11,272 nucleotides of DNA from DATJFH01 sp035495815 (GCA_035495815.1 DATJFH010000085.1:1-11272); one strand, 5' to 3'. Positions 1-7,184 are shown, counted from the stretch's first letter. Program-made: numbers and translations. Notes: generated from the letters alone by a model not told the origin.

Positions 1-348
1 ACCTTCATAGCCGGTCGTGCCCATGGATTCGGAGACGTCTTCGAGCGTGACGTCATCGGCAATGATGAACTTGTCCAGGTGCTGGTATACCTTCCGGCCG
101 AGCTCCGGCTCCACGTCGAGTAGGATACTGTCGGGAAGAACGAAGATATTGACGTCGGCGAGGATGCGTCCCTGGGCATTGAGGAAGAACGCATAGCAGC
201 CCTGGCCGGGCTCGAGCTGCTGGATATGGTTCGTCGTCATGGCGTGCAGCAGCCGGACGCGGTCCTCTCCCGTGACCAGGATCTTTCCTCTCGAGGATAG
301 ATCCAAAATGCCAGTCGTCTCACGCAGCGCCTGATAAGCAGGTCCCAT
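1..348 (-). CDS. YgfZ/GcvT-family folate-binding protein, N-terminal part (cut by window edge)
   Basis: The reading frame is open from an ATG at 348-346 down to base 1, giving 116 residues with no stop, so the gene continues outside the window. The translation begins MGPAYQALRETTGILDLSSR and holds 'LLHAMTTN', 'LEPGQGCYAFFLNAQGRILAD' (split here as LEPGQGCYAF and FLNAQGRILAD) and 'LLDVEPE'. This is the opening of the YgfZ/GcvT-like fold. Known members bind tetrahydrofolate and help with iron-sulfur cluster assembly or repair; GcvT itself is the aminomethyltransferase of glycine cleavage. The spacing of 'TTN...GQG...GR(I/V)LAD' resembles YgfZ more than GcvT. The diagnostic 'KGCYxGQE' loop would lie downstream and cannot be seen. 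The gene is divergent from the hydrolase at 374, with 25 bp between start codons, so the promoters must overlap. The family call is fairly safe; the exact function is inferred. Confidence 0.82.
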   Translation of the reverse strand, partial: MGPAYQALRETTGILDLSSRGKILVTGEDRVRLLHAMTTNHIQQLEPGQGCYAFFLNAQGRILADVNIFVLPDSILLDVEPELGRKVYQHLDKFIIADDVTLEDVSESMGTTGYEG

Positions 349-361
349 ATTTCAAGTGTCC

Positions 362-367
362 TACAAT
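362..367 (+). promoter_or_regulatory. Candidate -10 hexamer TACAAT of a leaderless promoter
   Basis: TACAAT ends 6 nt before the ATG at 374. If it is a sigma-70 -10 element, transcription would start at or next to the A of the start codon, giving a leaderless mRNA. No clear Shine-Dalgarno sequence precedes this ATG, which agrees with that idea. No convincing -35 element is seen at 16-18 bp upstream, so the call is tentative. Confidence 0.35.
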
Positions 368-373
368 TGGGAT

Positions 374-1000
374 ATGATCCACGAGATCCTGCCGGTGGGG
401 ATGCTGCAATGCAACTGCTCGATCCTCGGGGACGAGAGCAGCCGCGAAGCGATCGTGATTGACCCGGGCGACAACATCGAGCAGATCCTGCAGATTCTGG
501 CCGGTCATGGGCTGCGCGTGATTGCGATTGTGATCACTCACGCGCATATCGATCACATCGGCGGCGCGCAGAAGCTCAAGACGGTCACCGGGGCCCCCGT
601 CTACATGAACGAAAACGACGCGCCGCTTTACGACATGCTCGACGTACAGGCGGGTTGGCTGGGAATTCCCACGCCCGAGCGCGGCGACATAGACACCCCG
701 CTGCGCGATGGCGACACACTTCGCCTCGGACCGGCGGAATTGCATGCGCTGCATACGCCCGGGCATACGCAGGGCAGCGTCAGTCTCTGGATCCCGTCGG
801 AGAACAAGCTGATCGCCGGCGACACGCTGTTCCGGGACAGCATCGGCCGAACGGACCTGCCCGGAGGCGACTCTCACAAGATCATCCGCTCGATTCGCGA
901 AAAGCTGATGACGCTCCCTGAAGACGCGGCCGTCATCCCTGGTCACGGGGAAAGCACTACCATCGGGCGGGAGAAGCGGTTCAATCCTTTTTTGCGGTGA
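374..1000 (+). CDS. Metallo-beta-lactamase-fold hydrolase, glyoxalase II-like
   Basis: This 208-residue protein has the complete metal-binding set of the MBL fold: THAHIDH at residues 55-61, HTPGH at 127-131, AGDTLF at 148-153 with the bridging Asp150, and PGHGE at 189-193. The start 'PVGMLQCNC' is typical of the COG0491 glyoxalase II/YcbL-like branch, whose members hydrolyse thioesters such as S-lactoylglutathione. The substrate here cannot be read from sequence. There is no signal peptide, so it should act in the cytoplasm. I chose ATG 374, where family proteins normally begin ('MIHEILPVG'), over an in-frame GTG at 356 that would add six residues. It is divergent from the YgfZ-like gene. 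Its last 20 bp overlap the 3' end of the convergent small gene. The fold is certain; the reaction is inferred. Confidence 0.9.
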   Translation: MIHEILPVGMLQCNCSILGDESSREAIVIDPGDNIEQILQILAGHGLRVIAIVITHAHIDHIGGAQKLKTVTGAPVYMNENDAPLYDMLDVQAGWLGIPTPERGDIDTPLRDGDTLRLGPAELHALHTPGHTQGSVSLWIPSENKLIAGDTLFRDSIGRTDLPGGDSHKIIRSIREKLMTLPEDAAVIPGHGESTTIGREKRFNPFLR

Positions 1001-1244
1001 CCTTGAGATCGGCCATTACTCCGGCGATCAGTTCCTTGGCGTCGGTAATGGATTTGACGATGATCTGGATATCCATGGCCGGTTTGCCCGGCGTGCGGGC
1101 GCTCTGGCAATAGACTCCATGCTGGCCGACCAGCACCAGCGCATCGGTGAGCACGTCGAGAGTTACCGCTAGCTGCCCGCGCGATTTCCCCATCATGAAC
1201 TCGTGCTTCTCCAATTCCTCGCGGCGCTCTTCGTATACGCTCAT
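981..1244 (-). CDS. Small protein of unknown function (87 aa)
   Basis: I do not recognise this protein. From the ATG at 1244-1242 it reads 87 residues, starting MSVYEERREELEKHEFMMGK. It continues with an amphipathic stretch 'LAVTLDVLTDALVLVGQ', a single Cys in 'GVYCQSA', and a C-terminal helix-like part ending 'LKVTAKKD'. It has no signal peptide, no clear transmembrane segment and no metal-binding motif, so it is probably a soluble, mostly helical cytoplasmic protein. The frame stays open upstream to 1361, but that extension is Arg/Pro-rich and looks non-coding, so the start at 1244 is preferred; a GTG two codons earlier is also possible. No strong ribosome-binding site is visible. It is divergent from the DUF1501 gene and convergent, with a 20-bp overlap, with the MBL hydrolase. 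Coding status is likely but not certain. Confidence 0.6.
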   Translation of the reverse strand: MSVYEERREELEKHEFMMGKSRGQLAVTLDVLTDALVLVGQHGVYCQSARTPGKPAMDIQIIVKSITDAKELIAGVMADLKVTAKKD

Positions 1245-1314
1245 AGTCACACGACCCAGCTTAACAGGCGGGTCAGGAGAACGCGGCCGAGCCGCTCGCG
1301 AGAACCTGGCAGGA

Positions 1315-1330
1315 TTGCCTGTCCGGGCAA
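1315..1330. promoter_or_regulatory. Short inverted repeat in the divergent promoter region (possible operator)
   Basis: TTGCC and GGCAA form a perfect 5-bp inverted repeat around a 6-bp centre. It lies in the 125-bp gap between the small - strand gene (start 1244) and the DUF1501 gene (start 1370). An 8-bp direct repeat AACAGGCG flanks it at 1263-1270 and 1338-1345. The position would suit an operator for either gene. The repeat is short, however, and could arise by chance in GC-rich DNA. Confidence 0.2.
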
Positions 1331-1369
1331 CAGTAACAACAGGCGCTGGAAGGAGTAACATAGATTCAA

Positions 1370-2803
1370 ATGGCCGCTACGCCTGAGCCCCACATCTCGC
1401 GCCGCCGATTGCTCGAACGTACCTGTCTGGGCTTCGGCAGCATCGTCCTGGCCGACTTGCTCGGCATTCAGGGCCCTGCCGCGGCCGCCAGTCTCGGCAT
1501 TCACAGCGATCTCAATCCGAGGCAGCCCCACTTTCCGGCGCGCGCCAAAGCCGTCATCCAACTCGTGCAGAACGGCGGACCCAGCCAGATGGATCTGTTC
1601 GATCCCAAGCCGGAACTCACCCGTCTGGCGGGCAAGCCTCACCCCGACGGCGTCGAGATTCATCAGCCCAACAACACGAACATCCTGCTTCCGGGGCAGT
1701 TTCAGTTCAAGAAATACGGGCAGTGCGGGATGGACGTGTCCGAAGCGCTGCCCCACATCGCGGGAATCGTCGACGAGCTTTGCTTCGTCCGTTCCATGCA
1801 TACCGAGCACAACAATCACCTGGAGGGGCTGAATATGCTCCTCACCTGCAAGATCTTCCCTGGCCGTCCGGTAATGGGCGCCTGGGTGAGCTATGCGTTG
1901 GGGACGGAGAACCAGAGCCTGCCGGCCTATGTCGTGCTGCGCGATCCGGCGGGATACACCATCGGCGGCAAACAGCTTTGGGCGAACGGCTACCTGCCGG
2001 CCCTGTACCAGGGTGTCGAGTTCAGCATGAAAGGCGCTCCCGTGCATCATCTGAACCCGCCGGAACCGCAGCCTCCGGGGGCGCAGCGCGAAAGCCTCGC
2101 CTACCTGGCCAGGCTCAACGGAGCCCATCTTCAGGACCACCCTGGGGAATCCGAGCTCGAGGCGCGGATTCGCAATTTCGAATTGGCGGCGCGCATGCAA
2201 CTGTCGGCGGGAGAAGTGCTGGACATCAGCCGGGAATCGGCAGCCACCCGCAAGCTCTACGGCGTGGATGATCCAGTCGCCGGGCCATACGGACTTCGCT
2301 GCCTGATGGCGCGGCGCCTGGTCGAAAAGGGCGTGCGGTTCGTGCAGGTCACTACCAGTCCCGGCCAGCCCTGGGACCATCACAATAAGATCACGACCGA
2401 AATGCCGAAGATCGCGAACCAGGTCGATCAGGGCTCGGCCGCGCTCATCAAGGACCTGAAGAGCCGGGGTCTCCTCGACAGCACCATCGTCATGTGGGCG
2501 GGAGAATTCGGGCGGCTGCCCACCACGCAAAACGGAGGCGGGCGAGACCACAACCGCAATGCCTTCACGATCTTCTTCGCCGGCGGCGGATTCAAAAAAG
2601 GATTGATCTACGGCGAGACCGACGACTTCGGGTACAAGGCAGTCGTGAACCGCGTCCCGGTCCCGGACATGATCGCAACCGTCCTCCACCAGTTGGGCCT
2701 GGATCACAAGCGCGTGCAGTATCCTTATGGAGGCCGTCTCGAAACCCCTTCGGACGTAACGGTGACGGGAGCGAAGGTGGTCTCGGACCTGATCGGTGGG
2801 TAG
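1370..2803 (+). CDS. DUF1501 family protein with Tat signal
   Basis: This 477-residue protein starts with a twin-arginine signal (SRRRLL at residues 10-15, then a hydrophobic stretch and an Ala-rich end near residue 40), so it is probably exported folded. The mature part has the DUF1501 (PF07394) landmarks: 'QNGGPSQMDLFDPKPEL' from about residue 67, 'MWAGEFGR' near 376, 'GGGRDHN' near 390, 'FAGGGFKKGLIYGETDDFGY' (about 400-420) and 'MIATVLHQLGLDH' towards the end. The family is related to the alkaline phosphatase/sulfatase fold, but its substrate is not established. Length is normal. A GGAAGGAG ribosome-binding site lies at 1348-1355, 14 nt from the ATG, which is longer than usual; no better in-frame start exists. 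The next gene follows after 10 bp, and both products are exported, so they probably act together outside the cytoplasmic membrane. Confidence 0.92.
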   Translation: MAATPEPHISRRRLLERTCLGFGSIVLADLLGIQGPAAAASLGIHSDLNPRQPHFPARAKAVIQLVQNGGPSQMDLFDPKPELTRLAGKPHPDGVEIHQPNNTNILLPGQFQFKKYGQCGMDVSEALPHIAGIVDELCFVRSMHTEHNNHLEGLNMLLTCKIFPGRPVMGAWVSYALGTENQSLPAYVVLRDPAGYTIGGKQLWANGYLPALYQGVEFSMKGAPVHHLNPPEPQPPGAQRESLAYLARLNGAHLQDHPGESELEARIRNFELAARMQLSAGEVLDISRESAATRKLYGVDDPVAGPYGLRCLMARRLVEKGVRFVQVTTSPGQPWDHHNKITTEMPKIANQVDQGSAALIKDLKSRGLLDSTIVMWAGEFGRLPTTQNGGGRDHNRNAFTIFFAGGGFKKGLIYGETDDFGYKAVVNRVPVPDMIATVLHQLGLDHKRVQYPYGGRLETPSDVTVTGAKVVSDLIGG

Positions 2804-2813
2804 GCCGGAGGCC

Positions 2814-5747
2814 ATGCGAATCCTGCTCTTTTTACTGCCTGCCCTGCTTGGCTTCCAGGCGCGCGCCGACTCCGTCAATCCGGTCTTCGAGAAGGATATT
2901 CTCCCCATCTTCACCGAATACTGCTTCACCTGTCACGGCCAAAGCTCGCCCAAGCTGGGCTTGGACCTGCGCAGCGCCGTCACCACGCTGCGAGGCAGCC
3001 ACAACGGACCGGTCATCGTCAAAGGCTCGCCCGAAAAAAGCCTGCTCTTTCAGAAGGTCTCGGCCCGCGCGATGCCCCCGGCGATCTACGGCCAGAAGGT
3101 CCCCGATGCTCATATCGAAACCCTGAAGCGCTGGATCTCAGCCGGCGCACCGTCGGACCAAGCCGCGGGCCCGGGCGTCTCTGAACAGCGCGCCCGTTTT
3201 GAAAAGGAGATCCTTCCCGCCTTCACCGCGAAGTGCGTGCAGTGCCACGGGCAAAAGCCGATGGCGGGCCTCGACCTCCGTACGACCGCTTCGACGCTCA
3301 AAGGCAGCCAGAACGGCCCGGTCATTGTCGAAGGATTCTCCGAACGCAGCCTCCTGGTGCGTAAGGTAACCAGCAACAGCATGCCGCCGCCGGGCGCCGG
3401 ACAGCCGCTGACGGAGCCCGAAATCCGGGCCTTGCGCGAATGGATCGATCGCGGCCACTTCTCCGGTGAGAGCGATTCGGGAAATCCCGCCGACCGCCCG
3501 TTCACGAAGTTGGAAGCCCCGGAGATCACACCCGAGCAGCGCAATTTCTGGGCGTTCCGCAAGCCCGTCGCGGCCCCCACGCCGAAGCCAAAAGCGGCCA
3601 ATCGGGTCCGCACCCCCATCGATGGCTTCCTGCTGGCCAAACTCGAGTCTCAAGGCCTCAGCTTCTCCGCCGACGCAACTGATCTGACGCTGCTGCGTCG
3701 CGCGTATTTCGATCTCACCGGCCTGCCGCCGGCGCCCGAGGAGATCCGGACCTTCGTGTCCGATACACGGCCCGGCGCTTACGAACGCCTCATCGACCGG
3801 CTGCTCGCCTCGCCGCGCTACGGCGAGCGCTGGGGACGGCAATGGCTGGACGCAGCCGGCTACGTGGACACGACCGGCAAGGATTTCGATCCCACCAAGA
3901 CCGAATACGCCGAGGGCATGTGGCGGTATCGCGATTACGTGATCCGGTCCTTCAATGCCGACAAGCCCTGGGACCGCTTCCTGACCGAGCAGCTCGCCGG
4001 CGACGAGATGGTGGACTGGCGCTCCGAAAAGTATTACACGCCGGAGACCGTGGAATTGCTCACCGCTACCGGGTACCTGCGAACGATTCTCGACATCACG
4101 GCGGAAGATATTTCGAATCTGCCCGTCGAGCGTTACGAGGCATTGTTCAAACTGGTGGAGAAGGTGTCGAGCAGCACGCTGGGTCTGACGATGGGATGCG
4201 CGCGCTGCCACACCCACAAGTTCGATCCCATTCCACAGCGGGATTATTACCGCTTTCTCTCTCTTTTCTCGACCGCTTACAATCCGTCCGACTGGCTCCA
4301 GCCGCAGAACCGTTACCTGTGGAGCGTTTCGAAGGAAGAGAAGGAAGAGATCGACCGTTACAACGCCGAGATCGATGGTCCCGTGGCCGCGCTGACCAAA
4401 CAACTCGACGCGATTCGCAAACCGTACCGGCAGCGGCTTCTCGACGAGAAGTTGAAGCTTCTTCCGGAATCGATTCGCGAGGACGCCAAGGCCGCCGTCG
4501 AGACGCCGAAAGAGAAGCGCAACGAGGTCCAGAAATATCTCTTCGGAAAATTCGGGACAAGCCTTCAGACGCCCGAGGCGGAAATCCTGAAGCAGCTCAC
4601 CGCCGCGGACAAGGCGGCCGTGGAGAAGCTCGAAACCCAGATCCGGACATGGAAGGGCTACCGGCGCAAGCTGGAAAAGGTGCAGGCGCTCTGGGACGTG
4701 GGGGCGCCGCCCTCGATGCGCCTTTTGCAGCGCGGCAGCGCCGAGTCCCCCGGCCCGGGAGTGACGCCCGGATTCCCGGAAGTGCTCTGTCCTCCCGGAA
4801 GCGCCGAAGCCGTCCGTGCAAAGGACACCCAGGGAAAGACCGCGGGTATCCGGCTGGCCTTTGCGCACTGGCTGGTGAACCGTGAGAATCCGCTGACGGC
4901 CAGGGTGATCGTCAACCGCATCTGGCAGGGGCACTTCGGCATGGGCATCGTCGCTACTCCCGACAACTTCGGTAAAATGGGCGCCCCACCCTCGAACCAG
5001 GAACTTCTCGACCGGCTCGCGGTGGACTTCATGGAGCACGGCTGGAAAGCGAAATGGCTGCACAAGACGATCATGATGTCCACGGCATACCGCCAGTCAT
5101 CGCGGCAAGGGAGTGAGCCCTGGGTAGCCAAAGCGAAGGTCGCCGACCCGGAGAATCGGCTTCTCTGGCGCATGAACCTCCTGCGGCTCGACGCCGAGAC
5201 CCTGCGCGACTCCGTGATCGCCGCCGCCGGAATGCTCGATACCACCATGGGCGGCGAGCCCATCAGGCTGTCCATGCAGCCGGACGGCCTGCAGGTGGTT
5301 TCCGAGAAAGAGCCGCCCTCGGCCCGCTGGAGGCGCAGCATCTATCTCACCTCGCGGCGCAACTATCCGCTCAGCTTCCTCAACGTCTTCGATTTTCCGG
5401 CCATCGACACGAATTGCACGCGCCGTGCCCCCTCGGCGACACCGCTGCAGTCCCTGACGATGATGAACGACAGTTTCATGCTCGAGAGCGCCGGCCGATT
5501 GGCTGCCCGCGCCGAAGAGATGGCCGGGCGCGACGCGCCCGCCGCGAAGAAGATCGAAGCCGCCTATCAGCTCGTCTTCGCGCGGAAACCCAAGCCGGAT
5601 GAAACCAAGTGGGGCGAGGATCACCTGGAAAAGCAGCAGGCCCTGTACACCGCCGCCAATGACCCTCGGCCGCAAGCCGCTTCGAAAGCGTTTTCCAGCC
5701 TCGTCCAGATGCTGCTCAGCTCGAACGAATTCTTATACGTCGATTAG
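2814..5747 (+). CDS. Secreted PSCyt1-PSCyt1-PSCyt2(DUF1549)-PSD1(DUF1553) multihaem protein
   Basis: This 977-residue exported protein begins with a Sec signal (MRILLFLLPALLGFQARADS, cleavage likely after ARA). Two tandem PSCyt1 cytochrome c domains follow, at about residues 24-115 and 128-218, each with CxxCH (C37-H41 and C141-H145) and a Met-Pro-Pro (M87 and M190) that could supply the second haem ligand. The PSCyt2/DUF1549 domain covers about 264-485 and ends in a third CxxCH, CARCHTHKFDPI, with C462, C465 and H466. A charged helical linker spans roughly 500-640, and PSD1/DUF1553 runs from about 680 to the end ('LVNRIWQGHFG', 'TRRAPSATPLQSLTMMND'). The family is common in Planctomycetes and Solibacter-type Acidobacteriota; its function is unproven, with redox-linked breakdown of polymers often suggested. 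ATG 2814 is chosen because the signal peptide starts there. GGAGG at 2807-2811 is unusually close (2 nt). Probably co-transcribed with the DUF1501 gene. Confidence 0.93.
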   Translation: MRILLFLLPALLGFQARADSVNPVFEKDILPIFTEYCFTCHGQSSPKLGLDLRSAVTTLRGSHNGPVIVKGSPEKSLLFQKVSARAMPPAIYGQKVPDAHIETLKRWISAGAPSDQAAGPGVSEQRARFEKEILPAFTAKCVQCHGQKPMAGLDLRTTASTLKGSQNGPVIVEGFSERSLLVRKVTSNSMPPPGAGQPLTEPEIRALREWIDRGHFSGESDSGNPADRPFTKLEAPEITPEQRNFWAFRKPVAAPTPKPKAANRVRTPIDGFLLAKLESQGLSFSADATDLTLLRRAYFDLTGLPPAPEEIRTFVSDTRPGAYERLIDRLLASPRYGERWGRQWLDAAGYVDTTGKDFDPTKTEYAEGMWRYRDYVIRSFNADKPWDRFLTEQLAGDEMVDWRSEKYYTPETVELLTATGYLRTILDITAEDISNLPVERYEALFKLVEKVSSSTLGLTMGCARCHTHKFDPIPQRDYYRFLSLFSTAYNPSDWLQPQNRYLWSVSKEEKEEIDRYNAEIDGPVAALTKQLDAIRKPYRQRLLDEKLKLLPESIREDAKAAVETPKEKRNEVQKYLFGKFGTSLQTPEAEILKQLTAADKAAVEKLETQIRTWKGYRRKLEKVQALWDVGAPPSMRLLQRGSAESPGPGVTPGFPEVLCPPGSAEAVRAKDTQGKTAGIRLAFAHWLVNRENPLTARVIVNRIWQGHFGMGIVATPDNFGKMGAPPSNQELLDRLAVDFMEHGWKAKWLHKTIMMSTAYRQSSRQGSEPWVAKAKVADPENRLLWRMNLLRLDAETLRDSVIAAAGMLDTTMGGEPIRLSMQPDGLQVVSEKEPPSARWRRSIYLTSRRNYPLSFLNVFDFPAIDTNCTRRAPSATPLQSLTMMNDSFMLESAGRLAARAEEMAGRDAPAAKKIEAAYQLVFARKPKPDETKWGEDHLEKQQALYTAANDPRPQAASKAFSSLVQMLLSSNEFLYVD

Positions 5748-5775
5748 GTCGCCGGTGGGCCACCCGTGGTGCAAA

Positions 5776-5784
5776 TGGTACCTT
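5776..5784 (+). promoter_or_regulatory. Possible extended -10 element before folD
   Basis: TG-G-TACCTT has the layout of an extended -10 element. It ends 7 nt before the folD ATG at 5792, in a 44-bp gap that holds no recognisable Shine-Dalgarno sequence. The hexamer matches the consensus poorly at its last positions, so this is a weak call that rests mainly on its position. Confidence 0.22.
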
Positions 5785-5791
5785 CGAATTA

Positions 5792-6703
5792 ATGGCTCGA
5801 ATCCTCGACGGCGGCCGCGTTCGTGACGCGATTCTGCAGGAGTGCCGGCCGCGCATCGCCGCGCTGCCGCGCCCGCCCGGCTTGGCGGTGGTGCTCGTGG
5901 GCCGCGATCCCGCTTCGGAAATCTATGTCCGTAACAAGGTGAAAGCGTGCGCGGAGCTGGGCATTCTCAGCGAGACCATCACCCCGCCGGATTCAATCAC
6001 GACGGCCGAGTTGCTCGAGATCGTGCGAGAGCTGAATTCGCGTCCGGAGATCGACGGCATCCTGGTTCAAATGCCGCTGCCGGCTCAGGTCGACGCCAGG
6101 CAGGCGCTGCTCGAGATCCTGCCTGAAAAGGACGTGGATGGCTTCCATCCCTGCAACGTCGGGGCGCTGGTAACGAACCGTCCTGGCCCGCGGTCCTGCA
6201 CCCCGGCTGGCATCATCCGGCTGCTGCGGTATTACGAAATACCGGTGGCGGGCCGCCATGCCGTCGTGGTCGGCAGGAGCGACATCGTCGGCAAGCCGAT
6301 GGCGATGCTGCTGTTGCACGAGAACGCGACCGTGACCATCTGCCACTCGAAAACGCGCGATCTGGCGGCGGTCTGCAGGCAGGGCGACATTCTGGTGGCG
6401 GCGTTGGGACGCCCGGCGGCGCTCGACGCCGAATACATCAAGCCCGGCGCCGTAGTGCTGGACGTCGGCATCAACCGCATCGCGGACCGTGAGGAAGCGG
6501 CGCGCATCTTCCGCAATGCGCCGGCAAAGCTGGAAGCGTTCGACCGCAAGGGCAACGTGCTCGTCGGGGACACGCATCCGCTGGACGTCGCCGAAATGGC
6601 TTCCGCTTACACGCCCGTGCCCGGAGGCGTCGGGCCGTTGACCATAGCCGTGCTGATGCTCAACACGGTTGAATCGGCCGAGCGGCGATGCCGGCTGCGT
6701 TAG
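5792..6703 (+). CDS. folD: Bifunctional methylene-THF dehydrogenase / methenyl-THF cyclohydrolase FolD
   Basis: FolD oxidises 5,10-methylene-tetrahydrofolate to methenyl-tetrahydrofolate with NADP+ and hydrolyses it to 10-formyl-tetrahydrofolate, feeding purine and formyl-Met-tRNA synthesis in the cytoplasm. The 303-residue protein has the catalytic YVRNK motif (Tyr45 and Lys49), QMPLP at 93-97, KDVDG ending at 117, the nucleotide-binding GRSDIVGKP at 161-169, and PGGVGPLT at 277-284. In the last motif Leu replaces the more usual Met. Length is at the upper end of normal, with a short basic C-terminal tail. The start MARILDGG fits the family. No ribosome-binding site is visible, and the gene lies 44 bp after the PSD1 gene, so it probably has its own promoter. 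A small secreted-protein gene follows 10 bp downstream. Confidence 0.97.
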   Translation: MARILDGGRVRDAILQECRPRIAALPRPPGLAVVLVGRDPASEIYVRNKVKACAELGILSETITPPDSITTAELLEIVRELNSRPEIDGILVQMPLPAQVDARQALLEILPEKDVDGFHPCNVGALVTNRPGPRSCTPAGIIRLLRYYEIPVAGRHAVVVGRSDIVGKPMAMLLLHENATVTICHSKTRDLAAVCRQGDILVAALGRPAALDAEYIKPGAVVLDVGINRIADREEAARIFRNAPAKLEAFDRKGNVLVGDTHPLDVAEMASAYTPVPGGVGPLTIAVLMLNTVESAERRCRLR

Positions 6704-6706
6704 AAT
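6701..6706 (+). promoter_or_regulatory. Candidate -10 hexamer TAGAAT of a leaderless promoter, overlapping the folD stop
   Basis: TAGAAT starts on the folD stop codon and ends 7 nt before the ATG at 6714. The spacing places the expected transcription start on or next to the ATG, as for the hexamer at 362-367. No Shine-Dalgarno sequence fits in the 10-bp gap. No good -35 element is seen at the right distance. It is suggestive because the same arrangement recurs in the window. Confidence 0.33.
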
Positions 6707-6713
6707 CAACATT

Positions 6714-7172
6714 ATGCAGATGCTTTCGCGCCTGTGGGTCCTCTTCGTCGCCGGGATTGTAGCGGCGCTTGCCGCCGACCCGCTGATGGGTACCTGGAAG
6801 GTGATTCCGGAGTCGGTCAAACAGCCGGCCGACGGCCCTACGGATATCGTGATGAAGTACGAGCCGGCCGGCGAGTCGATGATCAAGTTTACTTTGAATG
6901 CTCAGATCGGCGGGCGGCCGTATACCTACAGCTGGACGGCGAAACCGGGCGCCGGCAAGTCCGCGCCTGACGGCCAGATCAGCTCCCAGCAAGTGGAGCT
7001 TCAGCGGCCGGGACAGAATCACATCATCACCATTCATTACCGGGGAGGGCAGGAAGTGGCGCGTCACGATTCCACGATTTCGCCTGACGGCAAAGTGATG
7101 ACGACCAAGAGCCGGTCGCAGACGCGTGGTGGAGAGATCATTAACTCCGAGTCGCAATACCGCAAGCAGTAA
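6714..7172 (+). CDS. Small secreted protein of unknown function, acidobacterial 'GTWK' type
   Basis: This 152-residue protein has an N-terminal Sec signal (MQMLSRLWVLFVAGIVAALA, cleavage probably before ADP) followed by 'DPLMGTWKVIPESVK'. Small exported proteins beginning 'DPxxGTWKLNxxKS' are common in Solibacter-like genomes and have no known function. The rest alternates polar and aliphatic residues ('TYSWTAKPG', 'HIITIHYRGGQEVARHDSTI', 'MTTKSRSQTRGGEIINSESQYRK'), which suggests a small beta-barrel or lipocalin-like fold; that is inference. It contains no cysteine and no catalytic motif. ATG 6714 or the ATG at 6720 could be the start. Upstream extension into the folD end is open but lacks a signal peptide. 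The gene sits between folD and coaE on the same strand, 10 bp and 12 bp away. Confidence 0.8.
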   Translation: MQMLSRLWVLFVAGIVAALAADPLMGTWKVIPESVKQPADGPTDIVMKYEPAGESMIKFTLNAQIGGRPYTYSWTAKPGAGKSAPDGQISSQQVELQRPGQNHIITIHYRGGQEVARHDSTISPDGKVMTTKSRSQTRGGEIINSESQYRKQ

Positions 7173-7184
7173 GCCCGGGGCGGT

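Noticed and set aside
356..373. GTG start that would extend the MBL hydrolase by six residues
   Set aside because: Family members begin at the equivalent of the ATG at 374, and the extra residues (VSYNWD) overlap the likely -10 element.
1245..1361. Upstream extension of the small - strand gene
   Set aside because: The added stretch is Arg/Pro-rich, unlike the rest of the protein, and runs almost to the start of the divergent DUF1501 gene, leaving no promoter space.
1247..2929. 560-codon open frame on the - strand opposite the DUF1501 gene
   Set aside because: It mirrors the DUF1501 coding frame in GC-rich DNA, has Arg/His/Gly-rich composition and no domain, and the + strand gene is unmistakable.
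3138..5063. 641-codon open frame on the - strand opposite the PSCyt/PSD1 gene
   Set aside because: It is a shadow frame: stop codons are rare in this frame because of the codon use of the real gene, and no recognisable motif is present.
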